Source: Streptomyces sp. CB02058 (lineage in GTDB: Bacteria; Actinomycetota; Actinomycetes; Streptomycetales; Streptomycetaceae). Taken from it: a DNA stretch of 64,000 bases. The notes under the pieces are model-generated. The model ran no database searches. It was not told the origin of the DNA and saw nothing but the letters and a program-made list of their open reading frames with translations. Location: contig NZ_LIPG01000003.1 in NCBI RefSeq assembly GCF_001905505.1, positions 868,001 through 932,000 of the forward strand, given 5' to 3'. Shown here one piece after another: positions 25,124 to 33,639 of this stretch. The position numbers and the translations under genes are program-made. The stretch's first letter is position 1; every line of letters begins with the position of its first letter.

Positions 25124-26160
25124 CCACCGCACAGACCGTCCCCGCACCGCGCGAAGGCGAGGCCGGCGGCGGCCCGCGCCCCCCGGTGCTGGAGATCAGC
25201 GCCATGGAACGGCACTTCGGTGCCTCCGGCGGCGGCACCGTGAGGGCCGTCGACGGGGTCTCGATCACCGTCGGCCGCGGCGAAGTCGTCGGCCTCGTCG
25301 GCGAGTCGGGCAGCGGCAAATCGACCGTCGGCCGGTGCGCCGTGCGCCTCGACGAGCCCACCGCCGGCACCGTCCACATCAACGGCACCGACGTCACCCA
25401 CCTCTCCCGCCGCGCGCTGCGCCCCCTGCGCAAGGACTTCCACCTGGTCTTCCAGGACCCCTCGTCCTCCCTCGACCCCCGGATGACCGTCGGCCAGATC
25501 ATCGCCGAGCCCATCCGGCTGCACCGCCACGCACGCGGAGCGGCCGTACGGGAACGGGTCGAGCAGCTGCTCGGCCAGGTCGGGCTGCGCCCCGAGCACG
25601 CCGACCGGCACCCCCACGAGCTGTCCGGAGGGCAGCGCCAGCGCATCTCGATCGCCCGCGCCCTGTCCTGCGACCCCGATCTGGTCATCGCCGACGAGCC
25701 CACATCGGCGCTCGACGTCTCGGTCCAGGCGTCCGTGCTCAACCTCCTCGCCGACCTCCAGCGCGACCGGGGCTTCGGCTGCCTGTTCATCACCCACGAC
25801 CTGGCCGCCGTCGAATTCCTCGCCGACCGGATCGCCGTGATGTATCTCGGGCAGATCGTCGAACAGGCCCCGACCGCCGAACTGTTTGCCGCCCCCAAGC
25901 ACCCCTACACCCAGGCGCTGCTCTCCGCCGCCCCGGTCCCCGACCCCGTCGCCCAGCGCTCCCGCGAGCGCATCGTGCTGCACGGCGAACTGCCCAGCCC
26001 CCTCGACCCCCCGCCCGGCTGCCGCTTCCACACCCGGTGCCCGCTCGCCGTCGACCGCTGCCGCACCGAGGTCCCCGCCCTGCGCGAGATCCCCGGCGGC
26101 CGGCAGGTCTCCTGCCATCTGGTGACCGACGACGGCACCGCCCCGGACGCCGCCGCCTGA
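25120..26160 (+). CDS. Oligopeptide ABC transporter ATPase, DppF type
   Basis: A 346-residue ATPase with Walker A GESGSGKS (about residue 65), Q-loop VFQDPSSSLDPRM, signature LSGGQRQRI and Walker B VIADEP. The C-terminal oligo_HPY region has GCRFHTRCPLAVDRC. GTG at 25120 overlaps the preceding stop. It completes the transporter; the gamma-glutamyltransferase gene follows after a 184-base gap that contains inverted repeats. Confidence 0.93.
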   Translation: MTTAQTVPAPREGEAGGGPRPPVLEISAMERHFGASGGGTVRAVDGVSITVGRGEVVGLVGESGSGKSTVGRCAVRLDEPTAGTVHINGTDVTHLSRRALRPLRKDFHLVFQDPSSSLDPRMTVGQIIAEPIRLHRHARGAAVRERVEQLLGQVGLRPEHADRHPHELSGGQRQRISIARALSCDPDLVIADEPTSALDVSVQASVLNLLADLQRDRGFGCLFITHDLAAVEFLADRIAVMYLGQIVEQAPTAELFAAPKHPYTQALLSAAPVPDPVAQRSRERIVLHGELPSPLDPPPGCRFHTRCPLAVDRCRTEVPALREIPGGRQVSCHLVTDDGTAPDAAA

Positions 26161-26171
26161 CCCGGGGCCTC

Positions 26172-26253
26172 CCGTCCGGATCGGGCCTCCCGCCCGGATC
26201 GGGTGGGGCCGGCCCGCGTGCCCCGGCACCCCGGCCCGGCCCGATCCGGACGG
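26172..26253. repeat. Tandem and inverted repeats between transporter and GGT genes
   Basis: An 18-bp unit (GGCCTCCCGTCCGGATCG) at 26166-26183 is repeated at 26184-26201 with one change. The sequence 26172-26187 is an exact 16-bp inverted match to 26238-26253. The stem could partially terminate or protect the transporter mRNA before the gamma-glutamyltransferase gene. Confidence 0.75.
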
Positions 26254-26344
26254 AAGACCCTGCCCCGCCGGGGCCCGACCTCCCGTCCGTACGATCCGCG
26301 AAGCACCACAGAACCCCCGCACGCCGCAGCAAGGAGCCGCATCC

Positions 26345-28150
26345 GTGTTCACCACCCGCCCCACCCTCCAGGGCACCTTCGGCATGGTGTCCTCGACCCA
26401 CTGGCTCGCCTCGCAGTCCGCGATGGCCGTCCTGGAGGACGGCGGCAACGCCTACGACGCGGCCGTCGCCGCCGGATTCGTCCTGCACGTCGTCGAGCCG
26501 CACCTCAACGGCCCGGCCGGCGAGGTCCCCATGATCCTGGCGCCGAAGGACGGTGACGTGCGCGTGCTGTGCGGGCAGGGCCCCGCCCCCGCCGGAGCCT
26601 CGGCCGCGCACTACCGCTCGCTCGGCCTCGACCTGGTCCCCGGCACCGGACCGCTCGCCGCCGCCGTGCCCGGTGCCTTCGACGCCTGGATGCTGCTGCT
26701 GCGCGACCACGGGACCAAGACCCTCGCGGAGGTCCTCAGGTACGCCATCGGTTACGCCGAGGACGGCCACGCCCCCGTCGAGCGGGTCGGGGAGACCGTG
26801 GAGACCGTCCGCGAGCTCTTCGAGACCGAGTGGCCCACCAGCGCCGAGGTCTACCTGCCCGGCGGGAAGGCCCCCGAGCCCGGCACGCTGTTCCGCAACC
26901 CGGCCCTCGCCGCAACCTGGCGCCGTCTGACCGCCGAGGCCGAGGAGGCGGGCGGCGAGGACCGGTCCGCGCAGATCGACGCCGCCCGCGCGATCTGGCG
27001 CACCGGCTTCATCGCCGAGGCACTGGTCCGCCAGGCCGCAGTCCCCACCATGGACACCAGCGGGACCCGTCACACCGGCACCCTCACCGCCGCCGACCTC
27101 GCGGACTGGTCCGCTTCGTACGAGGCGCCCGCCACCTACGAGTGGAACGGCTGGACGCTCGCCAAGGCGGCCGGCTGGAGCCAGGGCCCCGCCTTCCTCC
27201 AGCAGCTCGCCCTCCTCCCGGCCGAGCTCCCCGCGTACGGTTCGGCCGACTACGTCCACCTGCTGATCGAGGGCTGCAAGCTCGCGATGGCCGACCGCGA
27301 GGCCTGGTACGGCGACGCCGCCGACGTGCCGCTGGAGACGCTGCTCTCCGCCCCGTACAACGCCGAGCGCCGCCCCCTGATCAAGGACACCGCCTCCCTG
27401 GAGCTGCGGCCCGGCAGCCCCGACGGCCGCACCCCGCTCCTCAGCGAACACGCCCACGCCGTCGCGGCCGGTGAGGCCGGCTTCGACGCCATGGGCATAC
27501 CGGCCGCGGGGGCGGGTGAGCCGACCGTCGCCAAGGACGGCGCGACCCGCGGCGACACCTGCCACCTCGACATCGTCGACCGCTGGGGCAACATGATCGC
27601 CGCCACGCCCAGCGGCGGCTGGCTCCAGTCCAACCCGGTCGTGCCCGAGCTGGGCTTCCCCCTCGGTACCCGGCTGCAGATGGCCTGGCTCGACGAGGGC
27701 CTGCCGAACACGCTGACCCCGGGCCGCCGGCCGCGCACCACGCTCACCCCGTCCCTCGCCCTGCGCGACGGGGTGCCCGTCATGGCCTTCGGCACACCGG
27801 GCGGCGACCAGCAGGACCAGTGGCAGCTGCACTTCTTCCTCGCCGTGGCCCTGCGCGGGCGGGTGCGCGGCGGGCTCGACCTCCAGGGCGCCATCGACGC
27901 CCCGAACTGGCACAACGACAGCTTCCCCGGCTCCTTCTTCCCGCGCGGGATGCGGCCGGGCAGCGTCACCGTCGAGGAGCGCATGGACGCCGGTGTCGTG
28001 GAGGAGCTGCGCCGCCGGGGCCATGACGTCACGGTCGGCGAACCCTGGTCCGAGGGCCGGATGTGCGCGGTCGCCAGGGACCCGGAGACCGGCGTCCTGT
28101 CCGCCGCGGCGAACCCGCGCGGAATGCAGGGATACGCGGTGGGCCGCTGA
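26345..28150 (+). CDS. Gamma-glutamyltransferase family protein
   Basis: A 601-residue Ntn-hydrolase of the gamma-glutamyltransferase/acylase family, made as a precursor that cleaves itself ahead of a catalytic Thr. That Thr is in RGDTCHLDIVD (about residue 402), where classic GGT has TTHxSVVD. N-terminal (GGNAYDAAVAAGF) and C-terminal (FGTPGGDQQDQWQ) motifs are conserved. No signal peptide is seen, so it is probably cytoplasmic and could process imported gamma-glutamyl compounds. The gene follows the Dpp-type operon on the same strand. GTG at 26345 has AAGGAG 8 bases upstream. Confidence 0.88.
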   Translation: MFTTRPTLQGTFGMVSSTHWLASQSAMAVLEDGGNAYDAAVAAGFVLHVVEPHLNGPAGEVPMILAPKDGDVRVLCGQGPAPAGASAAHYRSLGLDLVPGTGPLAAAVPGAFDAWMLLLRDHGTKTLAEVLRYAIGYAEDGHAPVERVGETVETVRELFETEWPTSAEVYLPGGKAPEPGTLFRNPALAATWRRLTAEAEEAGGEDRSAQIDAARAIWRTGFIAEALVRQAAVPTMDTSGTRHTGTLTAADLADWSASYEAPATYEWNGWTLAKAAGWSQGPAFLQQLALLPAELPAYGSADYVHLLIEGCKLAMADREAWYGDAADVPLETLLSAPYNAERRPLIKDTASLELRPGSPDGRTPLLSEHAHAVAAGEAGFDAMGIPAAGAGEPTVAKDGATRGDTCHLDIVDRWGNMIAATPSGGWLQSNPVVPELGFPLGTRLQMAWLDEGLPNTLTPGRRPRTTLTPSLALRDGVPVMAFGTPGGDQQDQWQLHFFLAVALRGRVRGGLDLQGAIDAPNWHNDSFPGSFFPRGMRPGSVTVEERMDAGVVEELRRRGHDVTVGEPWSEGRMCAVARDPETGVLSAAANPRGMQGYAVGR

Positions 28151-28195
28151 CCGCCTGCCCGGAGCGTCCCCGGCGGACCGTGCTTAGCTGGAGGC

Positions 28196-29047
28196 ATGAT
28201 CGATGACTTCCTGTACGGGACCGCCGGGGACGCCGGGCAGCTGACGAGGGTGGAGGCGGCCGTCCGCGCGGCTGCCGCCGCCGAGATCCTGCCGCGCTAC
28301 CGGCAGCTCGCCGCGCACGAGATCATCGAGAAGAGCGGCCCGCACGACCTGGTCACGGCGGCGGACCGGCTCGCCGAGGAGTACCTGACCGCGGCCCTGA
28401 CCCGGCTGCTGCCCGGCTCCGTCGTCGTCGGCGAGGAGGCGGTCCACGCCGACCCCGCGGTCTACGACGCGCTCGGCGGTGACGCCCCCGTGTGGATCGT
28501 CGACCCGGTCGACGGCACACGCCAGTTCGTCCGCGGCGAACCCGGCTTCTGCACGCTGGTGGCCCTGGCCCTGCGCGGGGAGGTGTACGCCTCATGGACG
28601 TACGCCCCCGTGCTCGACGAGTTCGCCGTCGCGGTCAAGGGCCGGGGCGCCACGCTCAACGGCACCGCGCTGCACAGCGGTTCGCCCGCGCCCGGGGCGG
28701 TGCTCAAGGTGGCCATGTCCCACCCCGACTACACGTCCGACGCCCAGAAGCGCGCCCTGCTCGGCCTGCGCACCGAGGGCATCGACGCCCGCTCCTGCGG
28801 ATCGGCGGGCCTGGAGTACCTCGCCGTCGCCTCCGGTGCTTCCGACGCCGTCGCCTTCAACTGGGAGTTCGCGTGGGACCACGCGGCGGGCCTGCTCCTG
28901 GTCACCGAGGCGGGTGGGACCCAGTCGACGCTCTCCGGAGCCCCGTTCCGCATCACCGGTGGCAACGACCTGCCGTTCACGGCGGCCAGGGACGAGGCGA
29001 CGGCGGAGCGGATCCTCCAGGCGCTGCGGGCCGGCGGGCAGGACTGA
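28196..29047 (+). CDS. Inositol-monophosphatase-family phosphatase
   Basis: A 283-residue metal-dependent phosphatase. Motif GEEA precedes the signature WIVDPVDGTRQFV (about residues 99-111) and WDHAAGLLLVTEAGG (about 227) closes the active site. The family includes inositol monophosphatase, histidinol phosphatase and 3'-phosphoadenosine phosphatase; the substrate is not clear here. The ATG at 28196 is unusual in having GGAGG only 1 base upstream, so either the mRNA is nearly leaderless or the true start is slightly downstream. Confidence 0.85.
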   Translation: MIDDFLYGTAGDAGQLTRVEAAVRAAAAAEILPRYRQLAAHEIIEKSGPHDLVTAADRLAEEYLTAALTRLLPGSVVVGEEAVHADPAVYDALGGDAPVWIVDPVDGTRQFVRGEPGFCTLVALALRGEVYASWTYAPVLDEFAVAVKGRGATLNGTALHSGSPAPGAVLKVAMSHPDYTSDAQKRALLGLRTEGIDARSCGSAGLEYLAVASGASDAVAFNWEFAWDHAAGLLLVTEAGGTQSTLSGAPFRITGGNDLPFTAARDEATAERILQALRAGGQD

Positions 29048-29196
29048 GCCCGGTGACCGAGGGGGAGGGCGCGCCGCTGTCGCCTGTCGTGTCGCCCACC
29101 GGGTCGTCCACCGGACGGGAGGCCACCCGGGGGTCCGTTGTCGGTGCGCCGGAATATCCTGGTGATCTGGCCGTTCGCTGACAAAGGAGTCCGCAG

Positions 29197-30612
29197 GTGC
29201 CATCGATGCTTGACGCCGTCGTCGTGGGGGCGGGCCCCAACGGGCTGACGGCCGCGGCCGAGCTGGCCCGTCGCGGCTTCGCCGTCGAGGTGTTCGAAGC
29301 GGCGGAGACCGTCGGAGGCGGCGCGCGCACGGAGGAGTTGACGCTGCCCGGGTTCCGCCACGACCCGTGTTCCGCCGTGCACCCGCTGGGCATAGGCTCG
29401 CCGGCCTTCAAGGCGATGCCACTGGCCCGGCACGGCCTCGAATGGCTCCAGGCGCCCCTCTCGCTCGCCCACCCCTTCCCGGACGGCTCCGCCGCGGTGC
29501 TCACCGGTTCCGTCGGGGAGAGCGCGATGTCGCTCGGACCGGCGGACGCGGGCGCCTACCGCAGGCTCGTCGCCCCCTACCTCGGCCACTGGGACACCCT
29601 CGCCGAGGACTTCCTGCGCACCCCGTGGGACGGGCTGCCCCGCGATCCCTACCGCTGGGTGCGCTTCGGGCTCGACGCGCTCCAGCCGGCCGCCCTGCTC
29701 TCCCGGCGCTTCCGGGGCGAGAAGGCGCGTGCGCTGATCGCGGGTCTCGCCGGGCATGCCATCGCGCCCCCCGGAAGCCTCGCCACCGCGGGCGTCGCGC
29801 TGCTCTTCGCGCTGGCGGCCCACGAGAACGGCTGGCCGGTGCCGCGCGGCGGGTCGCAGGCCGTCTCGGACGCCCTCGCCTCCCTTCTGCGGGAACACGG
29901 CGGCGCGATCCGCACCGGCACGGAGGTGAAGCGCCTCGACGAACTCCCGCCCGCACGCGCGTACGTCTTCGACACCTCACCCACCGCGCTCGCCCGGATC
30001 GCCGGGCTCGGGGGCGCCTACGACCACTACAGGTACGGCGCCTCCTGCTTCAAGATCGACTACGCGCTGTCGGGCCCCGTGCCCTGGACGGCGGAGGAGG
30101 CCCGGCGGGCCGGCACGGTCCATGTCGGCCCGACGGCCGGTGAGATCGAGGCGGCCCTGCGTGCGGCCGTGTCGGGCCGCGACCCGAGTGTCCCCTTCCT
30201 CATCACCGCGCAGCCCAGCCTCGTCGACCCGACCCGGGCGCCCGAGGGCCGCCATGTCTTCTGGGTGTACGGGCATGTCCCGGCCGGCTGGGAGGGCGAC
30301 GCCACCGAGGTCATCGAACGACAACTGGAGCGGTTCGCACCGGGGTTCCGCGATCTGGTCCTGGCCCGCGCGGTCGCCGGCCCGCCCGGTATCGCCCGGC
30401 GCAACGCCAACTACGTCGGCGGCGACATCGCGACCGGCGCGTTCGCCGGGCTGCAGACGGTGATCAGGCCCAAGCTCGCCCGGGTGCCGTACGCCACCGC
30501 CCACCCCGCGGTCTTCCTCTGCTCGTCGGCCACCCCGCCCGGCCCCGGGGTGCACGGCATGTCGGGCCACCATGCGGCGAAGGCGGTGTGGCGGCGCCTC
30601 AGGGCCGCGTGA
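29197..30612 (+). CDS. FAD-dependent oxidoreductase, phytoene-desaturase/PYROXD2-like
   Basis: A 471-residue flavoprotein. The N-terminal dinucleotide motif is VVVGAGPNGLTAAAELARRG, followed by the Glu in EVFEAAETVGG, and the C-terminal FAD-contact segment is PGPGVHGMSGHHAA. These are features of the NAD(P)/FAD-dependent oxidoreductases related to phytoene desaturase and PYROXD2. The physiological substrate is unknown; no carotenoid genes are nearby. GTG at 29197 is 7 bases from AAAGGAG (29183-29189). TATCCT at 29155-29160 could be its -10. Confidence 0.85.
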   Translation: MPSMLDAVVVGAGPNGLTAAAELARRGFAVEVFEAAETVGGGARTEELTLPGFRHDPCSAVHPLGIGSPAFKAMPLARHGLEWLQAPLSLAHPFPDGSAAVLTGSVGESAMSLGPADAGAYRRLVAPYLGHWDTLAEDFLRTPWDGLPRDPYRWVRFGLDALQPAALLSRRFRGEKARALIAGLAGHAIAPPGSLATAGVALLFALAAHENGWPVPRGGSQAVSDALASLLREHGGAIRTGTEVKRLDELPPARAYVFDTSPTALARIAGLGGAYDHYRYGASCFKIDYALSGPVPWTAEEARRAGTVHVGPTAGEIEAALRAAVSGRDPSVPFLITAQPSLVDPTRAPEGRHVFWVYGHVPAGWEGDATEVIERQLERFAPGFRDLVLARAVAGPPGIARRNANYVGGDIATGAFAGLQTVIRPKLARVPYATAHPAVFLCSSATPPGPGVHGMSGHHAAKAVWRRLRAA

Positions 30613-30706
30613 ACGGCCTCGGCCCATGGGCGCCGGCACCGCCGACGGCCCGCGTCCACGGGTACCGGCGGCACACGGCCTCAGCCCGTGGGTGCCAGCA
30701 CCGCCG
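30613..30706. repeat. Duplicated 3' end of the FMN reductase gene
   Basis: Positions 30613-30644 and 30675-30706 match at 28 of 32 bases. The second copy covers the last codons and stop of the reductase (minus strand); the first is a degenerate copy lying just past it in the convergent gap. Confidence 0.75.
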
Positions 30707-31238
30707 TACGCCCGCCCAGCACACGCGAGAAGGTGTCCGTGACCTGCGCCAGCGCCTCGGCCGTACCGGGGGCGATGGTCAGCGTGCCGTCCACACCCGG
30801 GCTGATGTCCTTGTCCAGCGTGAACCAGCCGGGGACGATGTGCGCCGCGCCCATCGAGCTCAGCACCGGCCGGAGCGCGTAGTCGATGGCCAGCACATGG
30901 GCCGTGCTGCCGCCGGTGGCCAGCGGCAGCACGGTCTTGCCGGTCAGCGCGTACTGCGGGAGAAGGTCCAGCAGCGACTTCAGCAGCCCCGAGTAGGCGG
31001 CCTTGTAGACGGGGGTGCCTATGACCACCCCGTCCGCCTCCTCGAACAGCGCCGCGGCGCCGACGACGGCCGGGTGCCCGAAGTCGGCGCCGAGCAGTGC
31101 CTCGGCGGGAAGCGTGCGCACATCCAGCGGCGTCACGTCGTGGCCCTGCTCCCGGAGCCGGTCGTCCAGGTGGCGCAGGAGCCGCGCGGTCCGTGACGTG
31201 GCGGAGGGGCTTCCGGAGACGGACAGGATGGTTGCCAT
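30681..31238 (-). CDS. ssuE: NADPH-dependent FMN reductase (SsuE-like)
   Basis: A 185-residue flavodoxin-fold reductase. ILSVSGSPSATSRT at the N-terminus is the phosphate-binding loop for FMN, and GTPVYKAAYSGLLKSLLDLLP is the SsuE signature. It supplies reduced flavin to a two-component monooxygenase, here most likely the LLM enzyme encoded at 32218. It is the last gene of the sulfur operon, 123 bases after the hydrolase gene, a gap that holds four CTCTTCG repeats. Confidence 0.88.
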   Translation of the reverse strand: MATILSVSGSPSATSRTARLLRHLDDRLREQGHDVTPLDVRTLPAEALLGADFGHPAVVGAAALFEEADGVVIGTPVYKAAYSGLLKSLLDLLPQYALTGKTVLPLATGGSTAHVLAIDYALRPVLSSMGAAHIVPGWFTLDKDISPGVDGTLTIAPGTAEALAQVTDTFSRVLGGRTAVLAPTG

Positions 31239-31252
31239 GAGGGCGGGCCTTT

Positions 31253-31306
31253 CTCTTCGGGGCTCTTCGGATCTCGTGGATCTCTTCGATCCCGGGGACT
31301 CTTCGG
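31253..31306. repeat. Four CTCTTCG repeats before the FMN reductase gene
   Basis: CTCTTCG occurs at 31253, 31263, 31282 and 31299, i.e. CGAAGAG on the coding (minus) strand, within the 123-base gap upstream of the reductase start. The spacing is irregular. The effect is unknown; a purine-rich mRNA leader is one possibility. Confidence 0.6.
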
Positions 31307-31361
31307 GTCTCGCCGGGTCAGAACGGCCGGCGGCGGGGGGCGCGGCCGGGCGCGCCGGGAC

Positions 31362-32135
31362 TCACCACGCGCTCGAATCGACCGTGACCACCGGCACCAG
31401 CTCGTTGCGCAGCGTCTCCAGGAAGGTGACGATCTCCGCGGCCACCGAGCGGTGCTGCATGTCGTTCAGCACGTCGTGGTGCGCGTCGCGGACGACCGAA
31501 AGGCGGGCGCGCCCCAGGGACTTCGCCGTACGGACGAGCGCCTCGCGGTCCGCGAGCGGATCGGCGTCACCGACGAGGAGCAGCGCGGGGACGCCGAGTT
31601 CACCGTCGTACGCCGCGGAGAGCAGCTCCTGCGGTACGGCGTCGTCGAGCGCGCCCCGCCGTATCCCGGTGTCCTCGGTGAGCGTGCTCCGGTGGGCGGG
31701 GCACGCCGTACGCACGTCCAGCTCCTCGTCCCAGCCGCCGCCGACGGTGGTGGCGGCGCGGCCCGGAATCCCCGCGAGGACGACGGCGTCCGGGTGCCCG
31801 GCGGCGGAGGCGTCGCCCCGGCCGAGGAGCGCGGCGACGGCGACGGCTCCGGTGTCCGCACCCAGTAGCACGAGCGGGCGGACGGCGCCCTCGTCGCCCG
31901 GGGCCGAGTCCTCGGCGGCCGCGGCGAGGACGCCGGCGAGGCGGGTCAGTGATCCGGCCGGGTCCGCGTCGTCGATGCCGGGGGCGTCGACGACGCGGAC
32001 GCGGTAGGCGTCGGCCGCCAGCCGTTTGCCCAGCCGGGCGTAGGCCGCCCGGGTCTCGCCCCGGCCGGGCACGACGACGACGGTGCCGCGGGTGCGAAGG
32101 CCGTCGGGGCCGTAGTAGTCGGTGTACTCGGTCAT
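31362..32135 (-). CDS. Alpha/beta-hydrolase-fold protein
   Basis: A 257-residue hydrolase-fold protein. It begins VVVVPGRGETRAAYARLG (oxyanion-loop strand), has LVLLGADTGAVAVAALL at the nucleophile elbow position, LLLVGDADPLADRE for the acid and DAHHDVLND for the His. The elbow reads GADTG instead of GxSxG, so the usual serine is replaced by Asp, as in dehalogenase-type relatives, or the elbow is inactive. ATG at 32135 has AGGAG 6 bases upstream. It lies in the organosulfur operon and may act on the product of the monooxygenase. Confidence 0.75.
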   Translation of the reverse strand: MTEYTDYYGPDGLRTRGTVVVVPGRGETRAAYARLGKRLAADAYRVRVVDAPGIDDADPAGSLTRLAGVLAAAAEDSAPGDEGAVRPLVLLGADTGAVAVAALLGRGDASAAGHPDAVVLAGIPGRAATTVGGGWDEELDVRTACPAHRSTLTEDTGIRRGALDDAVPQELLSAAYDGELGVPALLLVGDADPLADREALVRTAKSLGRARLSVVRDAHHDVLNDMQHRSVAAEIVTFLETLRNELVPVVTVDSSAW

Positions 32136-32217
32136 TTGTACTCCTGCGAAGGGCGGGTGGTGGGTGCGTGGGTCTCCGGTCCTGCGGGGCCGGAGGAGGG
32201 GGTGCGCGGCACGCACG

Positions 32218-33558
32218 TCAGCCGTTCGCGCGCTCGCGCTCGACGGTGTGGCGGTTGCCGGGGACGGGCAGGCCGAGGTTGCCGCGCAGGGTGTCGGCCT
32301 CGTACTCGGTGCGGAACAGTCCGCGCTTCTGGAGGAGCGGCACCACACCGTCCACGAAGCGGTTGAGGTCGTCGTTGTTGCGGAAGGCCAGGTTGATGCC
32401 GTCCAGGGTGCCCGCGTCGAACCACTGCTCGATGGTGTCCGCGACGGTCTCGGGAGCCCCGACGAACGGCGAGGCGCGGAAGGAGTTGACCGAGTCCGCG
32501 ACCTGGCGCAGGGTCAGGTTCTCGGCCTTCGCCCGCTCGATGATCTTCGCGGCTCCTGTCCGGCCGCCCTTCTCCGCGAGGTGAGCGACGTCCGGGAATG
32601 GCGCGTCCAGGTCGTGCACGCTGAAGTCGTACGCGCCGAAGGACCGGCCCAGCAGCGCGAGGTTGCTCGCGAAGTCGTTGTCCTCCTCGAAGATCTCCCG
32701 CTCCCGGCGCCTGGCCTCCTCGTCGGTCGCGCCGACGATCGGACCGCCGTGGATGAAGACCTTGATGTGCTCGGGGTCGCGCCCGTAGGCCGCCGTGCGC
32801 TTCTTGATGTCGGCGTAGTACTCCCGCGCCTGCTCCAGGGTGCCGCCCGGTGCGTAGATGCCCTCGGCGACGCGCGCGGCGAGGTCGCGGCCCTCGGGGG
32901 AGACGCCCGCCTGGAAGATCACCGGCTGACCCTGCGGTGAGCGGGAGAGGTTGAGCGGACCGGCGACCTTGAAGTGCTCGCCCTCGTGATCCAGCGCGTG
33001 CAGCCTGGACGGGTCGAGGAAGACGCCGCGCTCCACGTCCGCCGGGAAGGCGTCGTCCTCGTAGGAGTCCCACAGACCGCGCGCGACCTGCACGAATTCG
33101 AGCGCGCGGCCGTAGCGCGTGGCGTAGTCGAGGTGTTCGTCCAGCCCGTAGTTCCTGGAGGTGCCGGTGTCGAAGCTCGTCACCACGTTCCAGCCGGCGC
33201 GTCCGGAGCTGATGTGGTCGAGCGAGGCGAAGCGACGGGCCAGGTTGAACGGGGAGTTGTACGTCGAGCTCGCCGTGCCGACCAGACCGAGGTGCTTGGT
33301 GTGGGTGGCGACCGCGGACAGCAGTGTGAGCGGCTCCAGGCGGTTCAGGTAGTGCGACGGGTAGGTGGAGTTGATGAACTGGCTGTCCACCACGAACAGC
33401 GCGTCGAAGAGGGCGTGTTCCGCCGCCTGCGCCTGCTGGATGTAGTAGTTGATGTCGATGCTGGCGTTCTTCGCGACGCCCGGGTCCTTCCACAGGCCGT
33501 GCTGGCCGGGGCCGCCGACGCCGTAGGGGTGCAGTGCGAGATGGAGCCTGCGGGACAT
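32218..33558 (-). CDS. LLM-class flavin monooxygenase (NtaA/SnaA/DszA family)
   Basis: A 446-residue FMNH2-dependent monooxygenase. The TIM-barrel family features ALFDALFVVDSQF, TSSTYNSPFNLARRFASLDHIS and GRAGWNVVTSFD are characteristic of the nitrilotriacetate/dibenzothiophene-sulfone group. It uses reduced flavin from the SsuE-like partner and oxygen to cleave C-S or C-N bonds. Context (leader peptide, FMN reductase, dedicated ABC importer) favours desulfonation or desulfurisation of an imported organic sulfur compound. Confidence 0.88.
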   Translation of the reverse strand: MSRRLHLALHPYGVGGPGQHGLWKDPGVAKNASIDINYYIQQAQAAEHALFDALFVVDSQFINSTYPSHYLNRLEPLTLLSAVATHTKHLGLVGTASSTYNSPFNLARRFASLDHISSGRAGWNVVTSFDTGTSRNYGLDEHLDYATRYGRALEFVQVARGLWDSYEDDAFPADVERGVFLDPSRLHALDHEGEHFKVAGPLNLSRSPQGQPVIFQAGVSPEGRDLAARVAEGIYAPGGTLEQAREYYADIKKRTAAYGRDPEHIKVFIHGGPIVGATDEEARRREREIFEEDNDFASNLALLGRSFGAYDFSVHDLDAPFPDVAHLAEKGGRTGAAKIIERAKAENLTLRQVADSVNSFRASPFVGAPETVADTIEQWFDAGTLDGINLAFRNNDDLNRFVDGVVPLLQKRGLFRTEYEADTLRGNLGLPVPGNRHTVERERANG

Positions 33559-33639
33559 GGGGTGTTCCTCTCAGTGGTACGTGCGATGTGCGGGGGCCGG
33601 CTGCCGATGCCGGCGGGACGGGACGCGGGTGCCCGGTGG

